A DNA stretch of 64,000 nt from Leptolyngbya sp. BC1307 (GTDB lineage: Bacteria > Cyanobacteriota > Cyanobacteriia > Phormidesmidales > Phormidesmidaceae). The DNA lies in contig NZ_NRTA01000004.1 of NCBI RefSeq assembly GCF_002286735.1, forward strand, positions 1-64,000. Direction: 5' to 3'. Positions 43,755 through 53,159 of the stretch are shown piece by piece (position 1 is the stretch's first letter; every line of letters starts with the position of its first letter). Both the position numbers and the translations under genes were made by a program. Under the pieces are notes generated by a model, which did no database searches, had not been told where the DNA came from, and worked only from the letters and a program-made list of their open reading frames with translations.

Positions 43755-44378
43755 TCAGTTGGCTCTCAGTTGGTCTCGAAATGCCATAACAGCATCGAAT
43801 TGTTCTTCTAGTTTGATGTAGCTAGCGAGTAAACCAATATCACAATCAGGAAGTAATTCGCTGCTTTCGACTTGCTCGTACCTCTCTAAATGGCTATCGG
43901 AACGGAGGTGATAAAGGGTAAATTTTCTGGCTTCCCATACCCATACTTCAGTGACGCCTAAGCCTTTATAAATGTCTAATTTATCGATGAGGCCACTGCT
44001 CAGCACCACTTCAATGGCTAGATCTGGAAGCTCCTTTTTCCCGCCCAGGCAGTAGCATTCATCAGGCTCTAATCCTCGCTGCTTTGCGGCCTGACGAAAG
44101 GTGGCGGACCCTATGCCATGAAAGCGAGTGCGTGTCTCTTGAAAGTAGGCTTCCATGAGCATCCCAATCATGCTTTTGAGTTCTTCATGCAGCGGGGAAT
44201 TCGTCATGATTTCCAGGGTGCTTTCGAGATAGCTCAGGCGCAATGCTGGGAAGTCGTCACCGAGTGTGACTAGCAACAGTTCATACTGATGCCAGCTCAC
44301 GCCTTGTAATACAACGCGCTGCTCTGGGGATTGCTCTGGGGGGGAGGCGATCGCCGAAAACGCAGCCTGAGAACTCAT
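43755..44378 (-). CDS. Uma2-family endonuclease-like protein
   Basis: 207-aa second Uma2 protein, from a different subgroup than its neighbour. It has VSWHQYELLLVTLGDDFPALR at the N-terminus, LSYLESTLEIM, the core ELPDLAIEVVLSSG and KLDIYKGLGVTEVWVWE. The active-site Asp, Glu and Lys positions appear intact. It ends about 20 bp from the opposite-facing Uma2 gene, and the STAND operon lies on its other side. Role unknown. Confidence 0.88.
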   Translation of the reverse strand: MSSQAAFSAIASPPEQSPEQRVVLQGVSWHQYELLLVTLGDDFPALRLSYLESTLEIMTNSPLHEELKSMIGMLMEAYFQETRTRFHGIGSATFRQAAKQRGLEPDECYCLGGKKELPDLAIEVVLSSGLIDKLDIYKGLGVTEVWVWEARKFTLYHLRSDSHLERYEQVESSELLPDCDIGLLASYIKLEEQFDAVMAFRDQLRAN

Positions 44379-44470
44379 AGGGCTTACCCGCTAATTCACC
44401 TCTTTATCTTAAAGGATGCCCGTCTATCCTTTGCGGCAGTCGATTCGGTTGGGTTTGGTGTGGATGGGCT

Positions 44471-46792
44471 TTATTGCAGTAGCAGGATGATGAGGGCGAC
44501 GATGGCGACTAATGCGAGGTAGGGAAGCCACTTGGAGAGTGAGTTTTGGCTTTGGGTTGAGCGGGCGGGGGGTGCCGTGGGTAAGGATATTGCTAGCCAG
44601 TCGGGTTCAGTGGTTTTAGTGGGTAGAGAAGGGGCTTTTTTGGGAGTGAGAGAGATGATGCGGTTGCGCGCTTGGATGGCTTTTTCGCATTCTTCTACCC
44701 TGTGGGCAAGCTTTAGCTCAGTGAAGATTTCTTTTGCCTGCGCATACCCCTCGCAGGCTTTCCAGTGTTCGTCTATCTTGGCGTAGGCGAGGGCTAAGTT
44801 GAATAGGCTCAGGGCTGTGCCGTTGCGATCGCCGATCTCGCGTCGAATTTCAAGCGACTGCTGTTGGAAGTCGATGGCTCGCTGATAGTCCCCGAGTGAA
44901 CCGTACGCACTTCCCAGGTTGCTGAAAGAGTCTGCTATGCCCTTACGATCACCAATCTCGCGTCGAATCTCAAGGGACTGCTGTAGGAAGTCGATGGCTT
45001 GCTGATGGTTTCTAAGCAAATTATACGCATTGCCCAGATTGCCGAGAGAGATTGCTATGCCCTTGCGATCGCCAATCTCGCGTCGAATTTCAAGCGACTG
45101 CTGTTGGAAGTCGATGGCTTGCTGATAGTCCCCAAGTAAATCGTACGCATTGCCCAGGTTGCCGAAAGAATCTGCTATGCCTTTGTGATCGCCAATCTCG
45201 CGTGAAATCTCAAGGGACTGCTGTAGGAAGTCGATGGCTTGGCGATAGTTCCCAAGTGAATTGTACGCATTGCCTAGATTGCCGAGAGAGGCGGCTATGC
45301 CATTGTGGTCGCCAATCTCGCGTGAAATCTCAAGGGACTGCTGTTGGAAGTCGATGGCTTGCTGATGGTTCCCAAGTGAATTGTACGCATTGCCCAGACG
45401 AGTTAAAGCCCGTCCGAACTTTTCCCATCCTTCAGTATCCTGCGGTGGGTTTGCTCGCCACGCTACGGTCAGTCGTTCATAAGTAACCGCTAAAATGCGA
45501 TAGAAACCTCTCAAATCCAACCACAAAGAGCAGCGATCAACGGTGTCATAGGCTGCTTTGTAGTCTTGACACTCGCAGTAGTGATGAAAACACTCCAGAC
45601 AGTCTTGAATATGTCTTGTCTCTCCTTGAAGCTGAGCCTCAAAGTATTTAATCGCTTTACGGTGCGCGCCCAGCCCTAACCCTTCCGCCCGAAGCGCCGC
45701 TGCCACTAGCTGATTTACCAAAGGATGCAGCCGCCACCGATCTGCTTGCCCTAACAAAAAGCCCTGTGCTTCTAAAGTTGCCAAGCCCGCCTCCGTCACC
45801 TCGGGCTGCATTGCCTGCGTCTGCGCCAAGCTAAACGGCATCCGATAGACCGATACTTCCAGAAACACCGCCTTCAGCCTTTTGGGTAAAGCCGTCAGCA
45901 GCAGCTCAAAGATCTCTCCTACCTGAGTCTCTGAATCGTTCAAGTCATTTTGAAACAGCCGCTCAAAGAAAATTAGATCCTCCTCATTGAGCCGCTGTTC
46001 CGCCGTTTCTTTTAGCCAGGTTGCCGATAGGTTTAGCAATAGCGGATGCCCGCCGCACACACCCGACAGCCGCGACAATCCATCCGATAAAGCGGTAGTA
46101 ATGCCTCGCTTTTGCAAAAAAGCAGCCCCCTCCGCAGGCGTAAACCCCGAAAGCTGCAAACACAAGCCTTCTGAGGACAAAAAACGTTCTCGCGTCGTCA
46201 ACAGCACCGTACTGTTTTGCCCTTGCTGCTGCCACCGCGCAAAAAATGCTTCAAACGCTTCCTTATCTGCCGCCTTAGAGATCGTCTCTAGCTGATCCAT
46301 CACGAGCAAACAGCGTTGCCCAGCTAGCCGATGCACTAGCTGATTGATTGACTCATCATCAGGTGTCTCCTCCTTAATCAAAAAACCCACTTCCTGCAAC
46401 ACCCACCGACCAAATGAGCTAAAAGAAGGCACTTTTGAAAAGTTCACCCAAACTACCCGGTTCGCTTTGGCCTGCTCCGGCTCAGCCGCCCACACCGCGA
46501 TAGACGATTTGCCAAAGCCACCCAGCGCAACCACTTCTATAAGCTTAGTTTGTGGCTCATCTATCCGCCGAAGCAGCTCTGCCTGCACCTGAGTGCGATC
46601 TACCCAGAAGGCTAGTTTTCGCGGTGTCCGATTAGGGTCAATATCTGAGACCAAAATCTGCCGCTGTGTCTCAATTCGGTCTCCAAAGTTGACCGTTTTA
46701 GCATTGACATCGCCGCCAATCACCGTTGGCCGCGACTGACCTTCAGCGCGAACATCTACCCGCTTTTTAAGTGAGCCGTCTTCTGCGCTCAT
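44471..46792 (-). CDS. NB-ARC/TPR STAND ATPase (NLR-like) with N-terminal amyloid-like motif
   Basis: 773-aa NLR-like signalling ATPase. Residues about 12-41 form a short strand-rich segment ending NAKTVNFGD. The NB-ARC domain follows with Walker A LGGFGKSS (90-97), Walker B CLLVMDQLE (Asp166) and the sensor TTRERF. Residues about 485-690 are five near-identical 40-residue TPRs plus a degenerate sixth, the presumed ligand sensor. A C-terminal helix (WLPYLALVAIVALIILLLQ) may anchor it to the membrane, which is unusual for this class. Its ATG overlaps the stop of the upstream small gene by 4 bp. Likely role: sensing an invader or stress and seeding aggregation of its partner. Confidence 0.85.
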   Translation of the reverse strand: MSAEDGSLKKRVDVRAEGQSRPTVIGGDVNAKTVNFGDRIETQRQILVSDIDPNRTPRKLAFWVDRTQVQAELLRRIDEPQTKLIEVVALGGFGKSSIAVWAAEPEQAKANRVVWVNFSKVPSFSSFGRWVLQEVGFLIKEETPDDESINQLVHRLAGQRCLLVMDQLETISKAADKEAFEAFFARWQQQGQNSTVLLTTRERFLSSEGLCLQLSGFTPAEGAAFLQKRGITTALSDGLSRLSGVCGGHPLLLNLSATWLKETAEQRLNEEDLIFFERLFQNDLNDSETQVGEIFELLLTALPKRLKAVFLEVSVYRMPFSLAQTQAMQPEVTEAGLATLEAQGFLLGQADRWRLHPLVNQLVAAALRAEGLGLGAHRKAIKYFEAQLQGETRHIQDCLECFHHYCECQDYKAAYDTVDRCSLWLDLRGFYRILAVTYERLTVAWRANPPQDTEGWEKFGRALTRLGNAYNSLGNHQQAIDFQQQSLEISREIGDHNGIAASLGNLGNAYNSLGNYRQAIDFLQQSLEISREIGDHKGIADSFGNLGNAYDLLGDYQQAIDFQQQSLEIRREIGDRKGIAISLGNLGNAYNLLRNHQQAIDFLQQSLEIRREIGDRKGIADSFSNLGSAYGSLGDYQRAIDFQQQSLEIRREIGDRNGTALSLFNLALAYAKIDEHWKACEGYAQAKEIFTELKLAHRVEECEKAIQARNRIISLTPKKAPSLPTKTTEPDWLAISLPTAPPARSTQSQNSLSKWLPYLALVAIVALIILLLQ
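44831..45420 (-). repeat. Five 120-bp tandem repeats encoding TPR units
   Basis: The same phrase (CCAATCTCGCG on the plus strand) recurs at 44831, 44951, 45071, 45191 and 45311, an exact 120-bp period. Each unit encodes one 40-residue TPR of the form AIDFQQQSLEI-x-REIGD. DNA identity between units is very high by eye. Confidence 0.9.
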
Positions 46793-47235
46793 CGCTGCCC
46801 ATCCCCAAAGTTCACGGTAGTCGCATTGAGTTCGCCGACAGCGTTCACCCTGGCCTCATCCCGCGCGTCAATATTAAAGGTCGTGGCCGTTTGCTGCGGC
46901 TGCCCAATATTAATAATCTGCTGCGCCATTTGCCTCAGGTCGTCGGCCAGCGCCTGATGCTGCGGCTCCTGCAAGTCATCATCTAGATACACTGCCAGCT
47001 TTCTGAGCGCCTCGGTTGATTGCGTGGTTTCTATTTGGGCGATCGCGCTCTCCGCCTTCCCGTTCCCGGCAAAGTGCCGCTTCACCCGCTGCCACATCGC
47101 ATCCACCTGCGTCCCTGCCTGCTTTAGCACAGCAGGCATCACCACCTCACTCGCCTTCACCGCCGCCGTCTCTACAAACTTGCTCGCCGCCAACGCCGCC
47201 AGCATCGCCCCCGTCAAACTCACCGGCTCAACCAT
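46789..47235 (-). CDS. Small helical (Bell-like) effector with C-terminal amyloid-like motif
   Basis: 148-aa protein. The N-terminal 105 residues are helical, opening with a hydrophobic, Ala-rich segment (MVEPVSLTGAMLAALAASKF) and continuing with amphipathic helices. This resembles the Bell domain, described as a bacterial analogue of pore-forming HeLo/4HB cell-death domains. Residues about 108-145 are strand-rich and end NATTVNFGD, matching eight of nine residues in the N-terminal motif NAKTVNFGD of the ATPase encoded next. The stop overlaps that gene's ATG by 4 bp. Family knowledge suggests that the receptor templates fibril formation and frees the helical domain to disrupt membranes. The Bell assignment is by eye, without a profile search. 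Confidence 0.72.
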   Translation of the reverse strand: MVEPVSLTGAMLAALAASKFVETAAVKASEVVMPAVLKQAGTQVDAMWQRVKRHFAGNGKAESAIAQIETTQSTEALRKLAVYLDDDLQEPQHQALADDLRQMAQQIINIGQPQQTATTFNIDARDEARVNAVGELNATTVNFGDGQR

Positions 47236-47393
47236 ATTCTCAAAGCCTCAAAAACTTTCCCACTCCTTTCCATCATCACCAAACATCAGTGATCATTCGA
47301 GCGATCGCCGCTAATCTTCAAAGTAAATTGACATATTCCGCTGGCTTTTGCTGCACACTGAATGATCGCCACCTTTCTGCTGAGCTAAACAAG

Positions 47394-47465
47394 AACCTCC
47401 AGCCCTTAGCCCGACGTAACCTTCGACATGGAAGCGAAGGTTGCCTGATGAAAGAACCGGAGGTT
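47394..47465. other. Nested hairpins between glgP and the NLR operon
   Basis: AACCTCC (47394-47400) can pair with GGAGGTT (47459-47465), enclosing AACCTTCG (47418-47425) and CGAAGGTT (47435-47442). On the minus strand this follows the glgP stop by about 30 bp, so it may end the glgP transcript or shape the leader of the operon at 47235. There is no T-run. Confidence 0.45.
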
Positions 47466-47493
47466 GTTTTAACAAGTAAGCGCAAAGCCTGTC

Positions 47494-50055
47494 TTACGAC
47501 AACCGGGTGCTGTTGTCGGTCAGCATTGTCAGGGTTTTGGCATACTCCTGTAGCTCAACTGGTACTGGCTTGATGTTCCAGATCTGATCGCAATACTCTT
47601 GGATCGAGCGGTCAGAAGAGAACTTACCCATCCGCGCCGCGTTCAAGATAGACATGCGTACCCACTTGTCTTGATCTCGATAGGCCAAGCTCACCTCTCC
47701 CTGACAGTCAATGTACGCCTGATAGTCGGCTAACACCATAAACCGATCTTGATTCAACAGGTTGTCAATCAACGGCTTAAACATCTCTGTATCGCCGCTG
47801 GAGAAGATGCCTGAACCGATGAGATCGATTACAGCACGCAGATCTTCATTCTCTTCATAGTACCGACGCGGGTTGTAGCCTGACTCCTTGAGTTCAGCCA
47901 CCTCGTGCGCCTTCATACCAAACAAGAAGAAATTATCTTCGCCCACTTCTTCGCGAATCTCGACGTTAGCGCCGTCGAGCGTACCGATGGTCAGCGCCCC
48001 GTTTAAAGCAAACTTCATGTTGCCTGTTCCTGAAGCCTCAAACCCAGCGGTGGAAATCTGTTCTGAAAGGTCAGAAGCGGGGTAGATAGGCTGAGCGTTG
48101 GTGACGTTGTAGTTGGGGTAAAAGATTACCTTGATCTGGTCGCGAATAGCGGGGTCGCGGTTGACGATAGAGCCAACTGAGGTAATTAGCTTGATGATTA
48201 GCTTGGCCATGAAGTAGCCCGGCGCAGCTTTGCCCGCAAAGATGAAAGTGCGAGGCACAATGTTCAGCTCAGGGTTTTGCTTGAGCTTGTTGTACAGCGA
48301 AATAATGTGCAGCGCGTTCATCTGCTGGCGCTTATACTCGTGCATTCGCTTAATCTGCACATCAAACATAGAGGTAGGGCTAACCTTTACGCCAGTGGCC
48401 TTCTCAATTCGAGCGGCTAGGGTCTCTTTGTTGGCCTGCTTAATCTGTCGCCATTCGGTACGGAAGCCCGGATCGTCAACAAACTCTTCTAGCTTTTTCA
48501 GCTGAGATAGGTGAGTTGGCCACTCAGTGCCAATGCGCTGGTTGATCAGGCGAGTGAGCTTAGGATTGCTCAGCACCAGCCAGCGGCGAGGGGTAACGCC
48601 GTTAGTCTCGTTGATAAACTTTTCGGGGAAGAGTTCAAAGAAATCGTTGAGAACAGTTTGCTTGAGTAGCTCGGTGTGGAGGGCGGCTACGCCGTTGATG
48701 GCATGGCTACCCACGCAGGCCAGGTTGGCCATGCGCACGTAGCGACCGCCGCTCTCGTCGATAATAGACATGCGCTCAATGCGGACGTTGTCTTGACCGA
48801 ACTTAAGCCGCACGTCTTCTAAAAAGATGCGATTGATCTCAAAGATAATTTCTAAGTGGCGCGGCAAGAGTGAGCCAAATAGATCAATTGGCCAGCGTTC
48901 TAGAGCTTCGGGTAGGAGGGTGTGGTTAGTGTAGGCCAGCGTTTTTTGGGTGATCTCCCACGATTGATCCCAGCCCAGTTCGTTTTCATCCATCAGCAGG
49001 CGCATTAGTTCGGCGACGGCGATCGCCGGATGCGTATCGTTCATCTGCGCCGTGTACTTTTCGGGAAATCTCTCCAGCGGCGACCCTTCTACCCTCATGA
49101 TCCGCAGCATGTCTTGCAGCGAGCAGGAGACAAAGAAATACTGCTGCTCTAGGCGGAGCTGCTTACCTTCTAAATGCTCATCGTTGGGGTAGAGCACCTT
49201 GGAGATATTTTCGGAGACGATTTTGGAGTTGACTGCGCCGTAGTAATCGCCCTGGTTAAACGCGTAAAAGTCAAACGCATCAGGTGACTCTGCCTTCCAC
49301 AGCCGCAGCGTGTTGGCGGTATTGACCTGATAGCCCATAATCGGTGTGTCGTAGGGGACGCCTTTAACGACGCGATCGCTCACCCACTCCACCCGATAGT
49401 TGCCTTTGATATCGGTATAGGCTTTGGTGTAGCCGCCTAGCTTCACTTGAGCCGCCCACTCTGGTCGAGCGACTTCCCACGGATTGCCATTGGCCAGCCA
49501 CTTATCGGTTTTCTCAACCTGCCAGCCGTTCTCTAGCTCCTGCTTAAAGATGCCAAACTCGTAGCGAATGCCGTAGCCCAGCGAAGGAATTTGCAGGGTG
49601 GCCATAGAGTCGAGATAGCAGGCTGCTAAGCGCCCTAGACCGCCGTTCCCAAGTCCTGGCTCCTGCTCTTGAGCCATAAGCTCGGATAGGCTCAGACCCA
49701 AGTCGGCCATTGCACTATCGACAACTTCGTAGAGCCCCAGGTTGATCAGGTTGTTACCCAGGTATGGCCCCATCAAAAATTCGGCTGAAAGGTATACCGC
49801 CGTGCGCGATTGTTGGGCGCGGTAGGTACTCGCCGTACTGAGCCAGTGGTGCAGCATGCGATCGCGCACCGTATGGGCCAGCGCCATATAATAGTCCTGC
49901 AGGGTAGCAATCTCTGGCGACTTCCCCTGCACATAAAACAAATTGTCTAAGAACGCCCGCTTTAAGGTTTCTGGCGTGAGCCCGGTGCGGCCATCTTCTA
50001 CGTGAACAGTCGTCGTCATATGTGCTGGCCCGGCGTTGATCTCTTTAGATTGCAT
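47494..50055 (-). CDS. glgP: Glycogen phosphorylase
   Basis: 853-aa enzyme that releases glucose-1-phosphate from glycogen. The pyridoxal-phosphate site includes the Lys in GTGNMKFALNGALTIGTLDGAN. The N-terminal GNGGLGRLAACYLDSMATL and MNDTHPAIAVAELMRLL are also typical. Length is normal. ATG at 50055 is used; an internal ATG at 50019 is equally possible. glgC lies 5 kb to the right, so both arms of glycogen metabolism are in this region. Confidence 0.96.
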   Translation of the reverse strand: MQSKEINAGPAHMTTTVHVEDGRTGLTPETLKRAFLDNLFYVQGKSPEIATLQDYYMALAHTVRDRMLHHWLSTASTYRAQQSRTAVYLSAEFLMGPYLGNNLINLGLYEVVDSAMADLGLSLSELMAQEQEPGLGNGGLGRLAACYLDSMATLQIPSLGYGIRYEFGIFKQELENGWQVEKTDKWLANGNPWEVARPEWAAQVKLGGYTKAYTDIKGNYRVEWVSDRVVKGVPYDTPIMGYQVNTANTLRLWKAESPDAFDFYAFNQGDYYGAVNSKIVSENISKVLYPNDEHLEGKQLRLEQQYFFVSCSLQDMLRIMRVEGSPLERFPEKYTAQMNDTHPAIAVAELMRLLMDENELGWDQSWEITQKTLAYTNHTLLPEALERWPIDLFGSLLPRHLEIIFEINRIFLEDVRLKFGQDNVRIERMSIIDESGGRYVRMANLACVGSHAINGVAALHTELLKQTVLNDFFELFPEKFINETNGVTPRRWLVLSNPKLTRLINQRIGTEWPTHLSQLKKLEEFVDDPGFRTEWRQIKQANKETLAARIEKATGVKVSPTSMFDVQIKRMHEYKRQQMNALHIISLYNKLKQNPELNIVPRTFIFAGKAAPGYFMAKLIIKLITSVGSIVNRDPAIRDQIKVIFYPNYNVTNAQPIYPASDLSEQISTAGFEASGTGNMKFALNGALTIGTLDGANVEIREEVGEDNFFLFGMKAHEVAELKESGYNPRRYYEENEDLRAVIDLIGSGIFSSGDTEMFKPLIDNLLNQDRFMVLADYQAYIDCQGEVSLAYRDQDKWVRMSILNAARMGKFSSDRSIQEYCDQIWNIKPVPVELQEYAKTLTMLTDNSTRLS

Positions 50056-50223
50056 AGGTCACAAAGAAGATAGATTATCAAAAAATAGAATGTGCGTTCT
50101 GACAGGTCTGCTCACCCGTCAAGACTTCTCAAGGTTATACCCAGATATCTTCGCCGGGGTTGAACTTACTATGAAGTCATAACATCCGGCTTCAGGCGGT
50201 AAAGTGCGATACCGCACCGACTG

Positions 50224-50259
50224 CCAACCCGCTAAAGCTCTCATATTTTGGCGGGTTGG
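50224..50259 (-). terminator. Terminator-like hairpin after ilvC
   Basis: CCAACCCGC (50224-50232) pairs with GCGGGTTGG (50251-50259), extended inside by a wobble pair and AAA/TTT. It lies 39 bp past the ilvC stop but lacks a downstream T-run, so it may be a weak or factor-assisted terminator. Confidence 0.5.
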
Positions 50260-50297
50260 TCACAGCTAAGTGTTAAGTTCTGCTTAAGAAAATGACT

Positions 50298-51305
<1,008 letters not shown>

Positions 51306-51418
51306 TTATAACTGCATAATTGCGAAATTCCCCCTTGCCCAAGCCGCTCGTGCAAAAGGTGTGAATGTGTAGGGTCGAACACTTGATTCTATCAAATATG
51401 CGTCCGCCTCTTAAAGCG

Positions 51419-52861
51419 CTAGAGCGACGGCAGCTTATTGTGCCAGTCAGTCGCCTGCTCGTAGGCATAGCCCACTTCAAACAGCAGATCTTCTCGCAGC
51501 ACGTTGCCGATTAGCTGCAGTCCAATGGGCATCCCGTTGCTGTCAAAACCACAGGGCACGCTCATGCCGGGTAGACCGGCCATATTCACCGGAATCGTCA
51601 TTAAGTCGAGCAGGTACATGCTGAGCGGGTCGTCTTTCTCGCCTGCTTTGAAGGCCGTGGTTGGCACCGTTGGGCTGACCAGCACGTCTACCTCTTCGAA
51701 AGCTTTATCAAAGTCTTGCTTCATCAGCGTTCTGACTTTTTGGGCCTTCAGATAAAAGGCGTCGTAGTAGCCTGCCGATAGGGCGTAGGTGCCGATCATG
51801 ATACGGCGCTTGACCTCGTTGCCGAAGCCTTCTGAGCGGGTTTTGCCGTACATCGAGAGCAGGTTGGCTTCATCGGCGCGCAGTCCGTAGCGGACCCCGT
51901 CGTAGCGGGCCAGGTTAGCCGAGGCTTCGCAGGGAGCAATCACATAGTAGGCGGAGACGCCGTAGTTAAACCGGGGGCAAGAGATGGTTTTAACCTCCGC
52001 TCCTAGCGCTTTGATCTGTTCGATGGCGGCGGTAACGGCGGCTTCTACTTGCGGGTCGAGGCCGTCGCCGAAGGTTTCTTGGATGATGCCGATCTTGCGG
52101 CCCTTGAGGTCTTTTTTGAGTGACTGGGTGTAGTCGGGGATTTTGACCTTGAGACTGGTGGCGTCTTTGGGATCGTGACCGGCGATCGCGCTTAGCAAAA
52201 TCGCCGTATCTTCCACCGTCCGACCAAACGGGCCAATCTGATCGAGCGAAGAGGCAAAGGCCACCAGGCCAAACCGCGACACCAAGCCGTAGGTTGGTTT
52301 GAGGCCGACAATGCCGCAAAAAGAAGCGGGCTGACGAATTGAGCCACCTGTATCCGATCCGAGTGAGACCGGCGCTTGCCCCCCAGCGACCGCTGCCGCC
52401 GAGCCGCCTGACGAGCCACCGGGCACGCGGGTGATATCCCACGGATTGGCGGTGGTGTGAAAGGCAGAATTCTCGGTTGAGCTGCCCATGGCAAACTCAT
52501 CTAAGTTCGTCTTACCAATGAAGACAGCGCCTGCTGCGTCGAGCCGGGCAGTCACGGTCGATTCATAAGGCGGCACAAAATTCTCCAGCATTTTGGAGCC
52601 GCAGGTGGTGCGAATGCCCTTTGTGCAAAAGTTGTCTTTGAGTGCCATCGGAATGCCCGCTAGCAGGCCGATCTCTTCTCCGGCTGCGATTTTGTCATCC
52701 ACTGCTTGAGCTTGAGCCAGCGCCTTGTCTGCGGTCAGCGAGATAAAGCTTTTAAGCTGGGGCTCTAGGGCCTGTGCCTGATCGAGTTGGGCCTGAGCAA
52801 TTTCGACGGCAGTGCGTGTTTTGCTCGTGAGCTGATGGTGCAACTCGCGGATGGCTGACAT
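51419..52861 (-). CDS. gatA: Aspartyl/glutamyl-tRNA amidotransferase subunit A
   Basis: 480-aa amidase subunit of GatCAB, which converts Glu-tRNA(Gln) to Gln-tRNA(Gln). The catalytic triad sits in Lys76-region [10 protein letters not shown] and the Ser-rich [14 protein letters not shown] with [15 protein letters not shown] at 52861 follows GAGGAA and gives the normal length. The frame continues upstream through a short 18-bp tandem repeat to 53005, which I treat as leader. gatB and gatC are not in the window. Confidence 0.96.
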   Translation of the reverse strand: MSAIRELHHQLTSKTRTAVEIAQAQLDQAQALEPQLKSFISLTADKALAQAQAVDDKIAAGEEIGLLAGIPMALKDNFCTKGIRTTCGSKMLENFVPPYESTVTARLDAAGAVFIGKTNLDEFAMGSSTENSAFHTTANPWDITRVPGGSSGGSAAAVAGGQAPVSLGSDTGGSIRQPASFCGIVGLKPTYGLVSRFGLVAFASSLDQIGPFGRTVEDTAILLSAIAGHDPKDATSLKVKIPDYTQSLKKDLKGRKIGIIQETFGDGLDPQVEAAVTAAIEQIKALGAEVKTISCPRFNYGVSAYYVIAPCEASANLARYDGVRYGLRADEANLLSMYGKTRSEGFGNEVKRRIMIGTYALSAGYYDAFYLKAQKVRTLMKQDFDKAFEEVDVLVSPTVPTTAFKAGEKDDPLSMYLLDLMTIPVNMAGLPGMSVPCGFDSNGMPIGLQLIGNVLREDLLFEVGYAYEQATDWHNKLPSL

Positions 52862-52894
52862 AGGGGTTCCTCGCTCCTGTAAGGGCGGTTTTGA

Positions 52895-52930
52895 CTGGCA
52901 GGGTAATTTGGGCTGGCAGGGTGATTTGGG
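52895..52930. repeat. 18-bp tandem repeat in the gatA leader
   Basis: CTGGCAGGGTAATTTGGG at 52895-52912 is followed directly by CTGGCAGGGTGATTTGGG at 52913-52930, with one mismatch. It lies 35-70 bp upstream of the gatA start. Confidence 0.85.
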
Positions 52931-53159
52931 GCTGAGCATCTTCTGGCTCCAGTTAGCTAGGTTAGCAGACCTACTATCTTTGATAAACCGATTTTTTGGC
53001 GGCAATAGTGCTATTCTCAGGCTTTACTAAGATTAGTTAAACCTGCTACTGGCTGCATTTAGGCAGGTTTAACTAATCTATCGCGGCTCTTTACTGGCAA
53101 GTAGTAGCCACGGTGGCTGCTTTAGCTGCTGCGATACCTATCCCCTAAATATCCTTACT

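Noticed and set aside
44831-45420. Regular repeats considered as a CRISPR array
   Set aside because: Units are 120 bp without spacers and encode in-frame TPRs.
45052-45486. 144-codon plus-strand Cys/Arg-rich frame with 40-residue repeats
   Set aside because: Antisense to the 120-bp TPR repeats of the STAND gene; the periodicity is inherited from the repeats and does not show a second gene.
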